Notes under the pieces: generated by a model
What the model saw: the letters and a program-made list of their open reading frames with translations, nothing else
Told to the model about the DNA's origin: nothing
Databases searched by the model: none
Shown: positions 8,281 through 14,573 of the stretch, one piece after another
Layout of the letters: every line of letters begins with the position of its first letter
Numbering within the stretch: position 1 is the stretch's first letter
Made by a program: the position numbers and the translations under genes
Source: Deltaproteobacteria bacterium
Lineage (GTDB): Bacteria; Desulfobacterota; GWC2-55-46
Direction: 5' to 3'
DNA length: 38,385 nt
NCBI GenBank assembly: GCA_016213015.1
Contig: JACRCE010000017.1
Span: 1-38,385, forward strand

Positions 8281-9336
8281 ATGAAGCCGATGAAGAGTTT
8301 TGCAACCTTGTTGTTTATCGCATTGTTCGCGCTTGGGGCCTGCGGAGACAGGTCAAGCACCCCTTTAGCCTCTCTACCCGCCGCAGCCCTTGCAATGACA
8401 AACGTAACGACCTTTGCAGGCACAGCCTTGAGTTTCGGTTCAACGGACGGGACAGGTTCGACTGCGAGGTTTTATTACCCCGCCGGTATAACCACGGACG
8501 GGACAAACATTTACGTGGCTGATACCAGTAATCACATAGTCCGCAAGATAGTAATATCCACGGGCGTTGTAACGTTCATTGCAGGCACGGCCGGGACTTA
8601 TGGCACAACGGATGGGACAGGTGCCGGCGCGAGCTTTAATACCCCTTACGGCGTAATCACGGACGGGACAAACCTTTACGTGGCTGATACCAGTAATCAC
8701 ACGATCCGCAAGGTAGTAATATCCACGGGCGTTGTTACGACCTTTGCGGGCACGGCCGGGACCTCCGGTTCAGCGAACGGGACAGGTATTGCCGCTACTT
8801 TTAATTCCCCTCGCGGCATAACTACGGACGGGACAAATCTTTACGTGGCTGATACAGGGAACAACTCAGTCCGCCAGATAGTAATATCCACGGCCGCTGT
8901 AACGACCCTTGCTGCGGGTTTTAATTCCCCTAGCGGCATAACTACGTACGGGACAAACCTTTACGTGGCCGATACCAATAATCACACGATCCGTCAGATA
9001 GTAATATCCACGGGCACTGTAACGACCATTGCAGGCACGACTGGGACCGCCGGTTCAGCAGATGGGACAGGTATTGCCGCTACGTTTAATACCCCTCAGG
9101 GCATAACTACGGACGGGACAAACCTTTACGTGGCCGATACCGGTAATCATACGGTCCGCAAGGTAGTAATATCCTCGGGCGTAGTAACGACCCCTGTAGG
9201 CTCGGCTGGGAGCGCCGGTTCAGCGGACGGGGTAGGTTCAGGCGCGAGGTTTTATAACCCTATAGGCATAACCACTACAGGGATAACGCTTTACGTGGCT
9301 GATTATAGTAATCACACGATCCGCAAGATTCAGTAA
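8281..9336 (+). CDS. NHL-repeat beta-propeller lipoprotein
   Basis: This is a 351-residue secreted lipoprotein. The signal peptide ends with a lipobox LGAC (Cys near residue 20), so the protein should be lipid-anchored in the envelope. The body is a six-fold NHL-type propeller with the recurring blade motif GTNLYVADTSNHTIRK followed by VVISTGVVTTFAGTAG. Such propellers commonly bind proteins or ligands; the target cannot be told. The ATG is preceded by GGAGG at good spacing. The blades are near-identical at DNA level (165-bp units), with one unit 45 bp shorter. It sits as an insertion in the gsp operon between gspD and gspE and may be either a passenger or a secreted substrate. Confidence 0.85.
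   Translation: MKPMKSFATLLFIALFALGACGDRSSTPLASLPAAALAMTNVTTFAGTALSFGSTDGTGSTARFYYPAGITTDGTNIYVADTSNHIVRKIVISTGVVTFIAGTAGTYGTTDGTGAGASFNTPYGVITDGTNLYVADTSNHTIRKVVISTGVVTTFAGTAGTSGSANGTGIAATFNSPRGITTDGTNLYVADTGNNSVRQIVISTAAVTTLAAGFNSPSGITTYGTNLYVADTNNHTIRQIVISTGTVTTIAGTTGTAGSADGTGIAATFNTPQGITTDGTNLYVADTGNHTVRKVVISSGVVTTPVGSAGSAGSADGVGSGARFYNPIGITTTGITLYVADYSNHTIRKIQ
8494..9336 (+). repeat. Tandem 165-bp coding repeats of the NHL gene
   Basis: The motif ACGGACGGGACAAA or a close variant recurs at 8494, 8659, 8824, 8944, 9109 and (degenerate) 9274. The spacings are 165, 165, 120, 165 and 165 bp. Each unit encodes one 55-residue blade. The 120-bp unit lacks 45 bp in frame. High DNA similarity between units implies recent duplication or gene conversion. 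Confidence 0.85.
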
Positions 9337-9396
9337 AGGTTCAAAGGCCGTGAGCCGTGAACGTCTTAATGTCTTTACCTATAACCGATAACCGTA

Positions 9397-10932
9397 ATGG
9401 AAAATACGAACGATACATACGGCCTTCCCTTCAAACGGAAGATAGAGGACGCGGACGTGAACCCGGAGTTTCTTGGGAGGCTTCCTTTGTCCTTTGCGCG
9501 GAAGAACCTCGTGTTCCCGCTTGATAAGGAGGACGACGTTCTTTGCGTAGCCGTATCGGGACATGAGGCGGCCTACGCCCTTGAGGACATGGCAAGGCTC
9601 TATGCCTGCGCGGTTCGCCCCGTCATTGTCCCTGCCGACGAGATAGTCGGCGCGATACACCGGTTCTACGAAAAACTCACCGCCACGCCCGAGGACGTGA
9701 TGGCCGGCATCTCGGACGAGAGCCTTGAGACGATTGCCAACGAGTGGGAGACGCCTAAAGACCTGCTGCACGATTCAGGCGAGGCGCCTATGATACGTCT
9801 TCTCAACACGCTTTTTTTTCAGGCGGTCAAGGAAAGGGCAAGCGACATACACATAGAGCCTTTTGAGCGCGGGGTGAACGTGCGCTTCAGGCGCGACGGA
9901 GTCCTTAACCTCGTGCTCTCGCCGCCAAAAACCATACAGGACGCGCTTACCTCAAGGGTCAAGATAATGGCAGGGCTCGACATAGCCGAAAAGAGACTGC
10001 CGCAGGACGGCAGGATACGACTGCTTGCGGCCGGCAAGGACGTTGACGTGAGGGTGTCCATCGTGCCGACGGCCTTTGGGGAGCGCGTGGTTTTAAGGCT
10101 CCTTGACAGGAAGGGCGGGGCGGTAACGCTCAAAGACCTTGGACTTACCCATGAGCAGACCGGCATGATGGAGGGGTTTTTAAGACGCACGAGCGGGATA
10201 GTGCTGGTAACCGGCCCAACCGGATCAGGCAAGACGACCACGCTCTATGCGGCGCTTAACCGGATAAACTCCGAGGAGCGCAACATCATAACCATAGAAG
10301 ACCCGATAGAGTATCAATTAAAAGGCGTCGGCCAGATACAGGTGAACGCGAAGATCGGCCTTGAGTTCGCAAGCGGACTGCGCTCGATACTGAGGCAGGA
10401 CCCGGATGTGGTCATGGTCGGCGAGATACGGGACCCTGAGACAGCTCAGATGGCCATACAGGCGTCGCTCACCGGACACCTTGTCCTTTCGACGCTTCAT
10501 ACGAACGACGCGCCGGGCGCGATTGCAAGGCTTGTCGACATGGGGGTTCAGAGTTTTCTGCTCTCCTCCTCGCTTTCGGCCGTGCTTGCCCAGCGTCTTG
10601 TGAGGACGCTTTGCAACAACTGTAAGCAAGCGTACGGGCCGAGCGAGGCCGAGGTTGGCATGTTCAAGAATAATTGCCCGGAGACGCTCTACAGGAGCGT
10701 GGGATGCCATGAGTGTTTCAAGACCGGCTACGCCGGACAGACCGGCATATTCGAGTTCATGCCGATTGACGACGAGTTGAGGCAGGTCTTTTTGAAGAAC
10801 GTGGATTCGGCCACCATACGCGCCGCGGCCCTGTCAAAGGGCATGAAGAGCTTGAAGGAGAGCGGCCTTGAAAAGGCGGGCTCCGGTGTAACGAGTCTCG
10901 AAGAGGTGGTAAGGGTTACGCACGAGGAGTAA
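9397..10932 (+). CDS. gspE: Type II secretion ATPase GspE
   Basis: GspE is the hexameric cytoplasmic ATPase that powers pseudopilus assembly. An N-terminal GspE_N/MshEN-like domain (about 20-130) is followed by the ATPase core. Walker A is GPTGSGKTT at residue 273, the Asp/His boxes precede the Walker B region PDVVMVGEIRDPETA near 338, and the His box LVLSTLHTNDAPGA is intact. A four-cysteine zinc site is present, CNNC at 406 and CHEC at 437. The length of 511 is normal. The start ATG lacks a clear ribosome-binding site. It is separated from gspD by two unrelated genes, and codons near residue 15-20 lie in the 21-bp duplication shared with 8238-8258. Confidence 0.93.
   Translation: MENTNDTYGLPFKRKIEDADVNPEFLGRLPLSFARKNLVFPLDKEDDVLCVAVSGHEAAYALEDMARLYACAVRPVIVPADEIVGAIHRFYEKLTATPEDVMAGISDESLETIANEWETPKDLLHDSGEAPMIRLLNTLFFQAVKERASDIHIEPFERGVNVRFRRDGVLNLVLSPPKTIQDALTSRVKIMAGLDIAEKRLPQDGRIRLLAAGKDVDVRVSIVPTAFGERVVLRLLDRKGGAVTLKDLGLTHEQTGMMEGFLRRTSGIVLVTGPTGSGKTTTLYAALNRINSEERNIITIEDPIEYQLKGVGQIQVNAKIGLEFASGLRSILRQDPDVVMVGEIRDPETAQMAIQASLTGHLVLSTLHTNDAPGAIARLVDMGVQSFLLSSSLSAVLAQRLVRTLCNNCKQAYGPSEAEVGMFKNNCPETLYRSVGCHECFKTGYAGQTGIFEFMPIDDELRQVFLKNVDSATIRAAALSKGMKSLKESGLEKAGSGVTSLEEVVRVTHEE
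9437..9457 (+). repeat. 21-bp direct duplication, right copy
   Basis: Exact copy of 8238-8258, here coding for part of KRKIEDADV in the N-terminus of GspE. Because the reading here is inside a conserved-position gene, this copy is probably the original and the upstream copy the derived one. Confidence 0.8.
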
Positions 10933-10955
10933 AGGCTTGGCACGGCCACTATCTA

Positions 10956-11155
10956 AGGAACCTCTGATTAATTCCGTTAAGCCGTCATTGCGAGCCCAGC
11001 ACCACTTTGGATTACGAAAGCATGTTGTTTGATAAATTTTCTCGTGCAACAAAGTGGTGCTGGGCGCGGCAATCTCTAAGTTGTTGACTTCCTTGAAGAC
11101 GAGATTGCTTCGCGGAGCGAGAATGACGGGTCGGCGAATTAATCAGAGCTTTCCT
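10956..11155. repeat. Palindromic intergenic element, family B, copy 2 with nested palindrome
   Basis: The terminal inverted repeats are AGGAACCTCTGATTAATTC (10956-10974) and GAATTAATCAGAGCTTTCCT (11136-11155). Positions 11068-11113 match the reverse complement of 40-85 with one mismatch. A second perfect inverted repeat, CCCAGCACCACTTT (10995-11008) / AAAGTGGTGCTGGG (11051-11064), is nested in the left half and is missing from copy 1. The element separates gspE from the AAA ATPase gene and lies immediately upstream of the latter's ribosome-binding site. Confidence 0.87.
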
Positions 11156-11190
11156 AATAGGGTGCGCTACTTAACCGGAGGTTGCCGATC

Positions 11191-12378
11191 GTGAAGATCG
11201 AATATATCAGGTTGAAAAACTTTAAGGCGTTCAAGGACGTCGTAATGGAAGATATTCCAGATATGTGCGTTGTGGTCGGAGCCAACGGTTCTGGTAAATC
11301 CACGTTATTCAGCGTGTTCGGCTTTTTGAAGGACGCACTGATGGACAACGTGCAAGTGGCGCTTACTAAGCTTGGCGGCAGCCGCGGATTACAGGAGGTG
11401 CGGAGCAGAAATGCCGATGGCCCGATCGAGATTGAGCTGAAGTTTAGAGAAAAGCCGTCTTCACCACTCATTACTTATTCTCTTGCAATTGCAGATGAGA
11501 ATGGACGCCCTGTCGTTGACTCTGAGGTGTTGAGATACAGGCGCGGAAGCAAGGGGGCGCCTTGGAAGTTTTTAGATTTTAGAAGGGGAAAGGGAACCGC
11601 CGTTATCAATGAACCCGATCAAGTTAAGGACGATACTGACCTGAAGAGGGAAGAACAGACCCTTAAATCCCCTGACATCCTTGCTGTGAAAGGCCTGGCA
11701 CAGTTCAAACGATTCCCGGCTATCATGGCATTGGGCAATCTGATAGAAAATTGGCACATCTCCGACTTTCACATCCAGCGCGCAAGACCGGAACAAGAAG
11801 CGGGCTACGCAGAGCACCTCTCCAAGGAAGGTGAAAACCTCTCTCTGGTTACGGAATATCTTTATAATTACCACCGTGCGACGTTTGACCGTATCATTGA
11901 CAAAATGAAACGCCGTGTGCCCGGCATAACCGAAATAACAGCCAAGACCACGGAAGAAGGACGTGTGTTGCTCAGGTTTCAGGATGGCGCTTTTGAGGAC
12001 CCGTTTCTTGCCAGATACGTCTCTGACGGCACTATCAAGATGTTCGCCTACCTCACGCTTTTGTACGACCCAAAGCCGCATCCGCTTCTGTGTGTAGAGG
12101 AACCGGAAAACCAGCTTTATCCGAAACTTCTGGAAGAATTGGCCGAGGAGTTCCGCGATTATGCCAGTCGTGGTGGCCAGGTTTTTGTCTCTACCCACTC
12201 GCCTGATTTTCTCAATGCCGCTGAACTGGATGAGGTTTTTTGGCTTGAGAAGGACAACGGATACACTAATATCCGGCGGGCGCGTGATGATAGACAGATA
12301 AAGACTTACATGGATCAAGGCGACAAGATGGGTTACTTGTGGAAAGAGGGGTTCTTTAAAGGGGCGGATCCGCAATGA
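11191..12378 (+). CDS. OLD-like AAA ATPase (AAA_21), probable defence protein
   Basis: This is a 395-residue ABC/SMC-like ATPase of the AAA_21/OLD group. It starts with IEYIRLKNFKAFKD, followed by Walker A GANGSGKST at residue ~30. A glutamate-rich Walker B (LLCVEEPENQLYPKLLEEL) lies near 300, and the switch histidine is in VFVSTHSPDFLNA. It lacks the fused TOPRIM domain of true OLD proteins; the next gene supplies a candidate one and overlaps it by ATGA. The GTG at 11191 is chosen since GGAGG lies 9 nt upstream, whereas the tracked TTG would touch it. Codon choice and lower GC look different from the gsp genes on both sides, suggesting acquisition. It could instead be an unrelated repair or regulation ATPase. 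Confidence 0.82.
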   Translation: MKIEYIRLKNFKAFKDVVMEDIPDMCVVVGANGSGKSTLFSVFGFLKDALMDNVQVALTKLGGSRGLQEVRSRNADGPIEIELKFREKPSSPLITYSLAIADENGRPVVDSEVLRYRRGSKGAPWKFLDFRRGKGTAVINEPDQVKDDTDLKREEQTLKSPDILAVKGLAQFKRFPAIMALGNLIENWHISDFHIQRARPEQEAGYAEHLSKEGENLSLVTEYLYNYHRATFDRIIDKMKRRVPGITEITAKTTEEGRVLLRFQDGAFEDPFLARYVSDGTIKMFAYLTLLYDPKPHPLLCVEEPENQLYPKLLEELAEEFRDYASRGGQVFVSTHSPDFLNAAELDEVFWLEKDNGYTNIRRARDDRQIKTYMDQGDKMGYLWKEGFFKGADPQ

Positions 12379-12926
12379 GCGAGATAGTCTTCTTCTTGGA
12401 GGAGGAGTCGGCGAAGGCGCTCTTACAGGCGCTTATTCCGAGGGTCTTGAACCCCACGCCGCCTTGCCGTTTTGTGGTTTTTGAGGGAAAGCAAGACCTT
12501 GAGAAGCGATTGGCGCGGCGGATGCAGGGCTATCTGGTTTCTGATGCACGGTTTGTCGTGCTCAGGGATCAGGACTCCGGTGACTGTCGCAAAATCAAGA
12601 AATCGCTTCGGGCAAAATGCGTGGAAGGGCAACGCCCTGAGGCGCTGATACGCATCGCCTGTCGGGAATTGGAAAGCTGGTACCTCGCCGACCTAAAGGC
12701 CGTAGAGAAAGGTCTGAGTGTGAAGAAGCTATTACAGCTTCAGCAAAAAAATCCTTATCGTAATCCTGACAATATCACGTCTCCAGACAGAGAGTTGGCC
12801 CGAATCGCACCGTCCTATCAGAAGATAGGCGGTTCGCGGTTGATCGGACCGCATCTGGATATCGCAAATAAGCGTTCAGAAAGCTTTCAGCAATTTATTA
12901 ATGGTGTTCGTCGTTTGGCGCTGTGA
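12375..12926 (+). CDS. DUF4276 family, TOPRIM-like partner of the AAA ATPase
   Basis: This is a 183-residue protein of the DUF4276 type, recognised from VLRDQDSGDCRKIKKSL and RIACRELESWYLADL. An early acidic pair (FFLEEESAK) and the RDQD motif near residue 60 are arranged as in TOPRIM nuclease cores. A C-terminal SRLIGPHLDIANKRSESFQQFI is also family-typical. The ATG overlaps the ATPase stop, so the two are translationally coupled. ATPase plus separate TOPRIM-like protein is the architecture of several abortive-infection pairs (PARIS- or AbiL-like). That link is by analogy; nuclease activity is not proven by sequence. Confidence 0.78.
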   Translation: MSEIVFFLEEESAKALLQALIPRVLNPTPPCRFVVFEGKQDLEKRLARRMQGYLVSDARFVVLRDQDSGDCRKIKKSLRAKCVEGQRPEALIRIACRELESWYLADLKAVEKGLSVKKLLQLQQKNPYRNPDNITSPDRELARIAPSYQKIGGSRLIGPHLDIANKRSESFQQFINGVRRLAL

Positions 12927-12976
12927 TAGCGGTGGAGCGACGATAGAAATCCATTTATGATTAGACGGACAATACC

Positions 12977-14191
12977 ATGCCTATCTTCACCTACAAAGCA
13001 TATAACGCCTTTGGCGCCGATGTCTCAGGGAGCATAGAGGCTTCAAACTCAGGCGAGGCCGTGTCAAGGCTTAGAAAAGACGGCCTCTACCCAAGGGCCA
13101 TTGCCCTTCCCGCGTCAGGCGCTCCTTTGGCGGGGGCGCGGCGTTTGTTCGGCGCAGGCGTAACAACGGCGGACCTTGCCGCCGTAACGAGAAGGCTGTC
13201 AACGCTTACCTCGTCAGGCACCGCGCTCTTTGAGGCCATTGACGTGCTTGCCGTGGAGGAGGGCGCATCCCCTCTTGGACACGCGCTCATAGGGGTGAAG
13301 GAGGCCATAGCCGGAGGGGCGTCCCTTGCAAACGCCCTCAGGGCGCATCACGGCATATTCCCGGAGTTGTATGTGAGCACCGTAGAGGCCGCCGAGGCCT
13401 CCGGCACGCTCGACGAGGCGCTTGGCCGCCTTGCCGAGTACATGGAGAGGCGCGCAAGGATCATGGACAAGATACGGACGGCCCTTGTCTATCCGGTTTT
13501 AATGATGTGCGTGGCCTTTATCGTGCTTGTGTTCCTCTTTATCTTCGTCATACCGAGGATCGCAGGGATATTCGAGGACACCGGCCAATCCCTGCCGTTG
13601 ATAACGAAGGCGTTGCTTGCAATAGCCGACAACGCAAGAAGGTTCTGGTACTTGATTATAATCGCGCTGATCGCGGCCTCGACCTTTGGCAGGAGGTGGT
13701 TGAAAACCGACCAAGGCAAAAAGACCGTTGACGGCCTGCTATTTAAGCTTCCGGTGGTAAAAGGCTCTGCCGTAAAGTTTTATTCGGCCAGCTTCGCCAT
13801 GACGCTCGGAAGCCTCCTTGCAAACGGCGTTCCCATCCTCGCTGGTCTTGAGATGACGAAGCGTGTGCTCAACAACGCAGTCCTCGCCCTTGTCCTCGAC
13901 AAGGCGATAAGGGAGGTGAGGGAAGGTATGGCGCTATCAACGAGCCTAAAGGATTCTAAGGCCTTTCCGGTCATGCTTGTGCACATGACGGCAACCGGAG
14001 AAAAAAGCGGCGCGCTCGGGGCAATGCTCCTCAAGGCCGCGGACTCTTACGAGCGCGAGCTTGAATCCACTATTGTCAGGACGTTATCCCTCCTTGAACC
14101 GGCTCTGATGCTTGCAATGGGGGCGGTCGTGGCCTTCATAGTCCTTGCCATACTTCTGCCGATATTTGAGATAAACCAGATAATCAGATAG
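12977..14191 (+). CDS. gspF: Type II secretion inner-membrane platform protein GspF
   Basis: GspF is the polytopic platform protein around which GspE turns. The opening MPIFTYKAYNAFGADVSGSIEA is diagnostic. Two T2SF domains follow, about 65-190 and 265-390, with membrane helices near 168-190 (YPVLMMCVAFIVLVFLFIFVI), 220-240 and 370-395 (LMLAMGAVVAFIVLAILLPIF). It has 404 residues, the normal length. A 50-nt spacer separates it from the DUF4276 gene. A weak GACGGA is the only ribosome-binding candidate. Its position after a defence-like pair shows that the gsp operon was split between E and F. Confidence 0.92.
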   Translation: MPIFTYKAYNAFGADVSGSIEASNSGEAVSRLRKDGLYPRAIALPASGAPLAGARRLFGAGVTTADLAAVTRRLSTLTSSGTALFEAIDVLAVEEGASPLGHALIGVKEAIAGGASLANALRAHHGIFPELYVSTVEAAEASGTLDEALGRLAEYMERRARIMDKIRTALVYPVLMMCVAFIVLVFLFIFVIPRIAGIFEDTGQSLPLITKALLAIADNARRFWYLIIIALIAASTFGRRWLKTDQGKKTVDGLLFKLPVVKGSAVKFYSASFAMTLGSLLANGVPILAGLEMTKRVLNNAVLALVLDKAIREVREGMALSTSLKDSKAFPVMLVHMTATGEKSGALGAMLLKAADSYERELESTIVRTLSLLEPALMLAMGAVVAFIVLAILLPIFEINQIIR

Positions 14192-14287
14192 CAGAAGTGT
14201 CAGCTTCCTTTACACTTCCACCCACGAGTAGCATAACTCTTTCTAAATTTTATCAATAAATCCAAGTAGATGCAGAATTGCACTATA

Positions 14288-14304
14288 TTGGCATAGTAAT
14301 TGCT
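14288..14304 (+). promoter_or_regulatory. Sigma-54 promoter match upstream of the PEP-CTERM gene
   Basis: TTGGCATAGTAATTGCT matches the sigma-54 consensus (TGGCAC-N5-TTGC). The invariant GG (14290-14291) and GC (14302-14303) have the required 12-nt offset; the only change in the -24 box is T for C. Expected transcription start is near 14314, about 260 nt before the ATG. PEP-CTERM genes in other bacteria are often controlled by a sigma-54 activator (the PrsK/PrsR pair), which supports the reading. No activator gene is in the window. Confidence 0.7.
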
Positions 14305-14573
14305 ATAGTATAGCTATATCAAATACATCTAAAGTCCAGTAAGAAGCAACCGAAAAGAATGGATGAGACAAAAAGGCAAAGGATGATATTACAGGCGCAT
14401 CCTCGGCGACCAAGGTTGAGGGCGAATAATAGGCTGTTTTCTTTTACAATGAGCAGGTTTTTTTGGAAAACTCTCGTGCACAGGCACCGAATATTCATAA
14501 ACCGATTGCGCTTGATTCAAAGGCAGGCCATTCATAAAAAGAAGCTAAGTCTAAAAAATAAGGGAGAATATAG
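14305..14573 (+). other. Long AT-rich leader of the PEP-CTERM gene
   Basis: The gspF to PEP-CTERM gap (14192-14573) is much more AT-rich than its surroundings. Downstream of the sigma-54 site about 260 nt would be untranslated. It contains small stem possibilities (AGGATG/CATCCT) but I recognise no riboswitch. An Arg/Lys-rich 72-codon ORF (14359-14577) crosses it, with no ribosome-binding site or family resemblance. A good ribosome-binding site (AGGGAG) precedes the ATG at 14574. Confidence 0.45.

Noticed and set aside
8494-9336. CRISPR-like regular repeats
   Set aside because: The 165-bp units are in-frame coding repeats of a beta-propeller, with no spacer and repeat alternation of CRISPR size.
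14314-14573. Possible cyclic-di-GMP (GEMM) riboswitch
   Set aside because: Some AGGCAAA-like pieces are present, but the conserved GEMM core and receptor elements could not be aligned.
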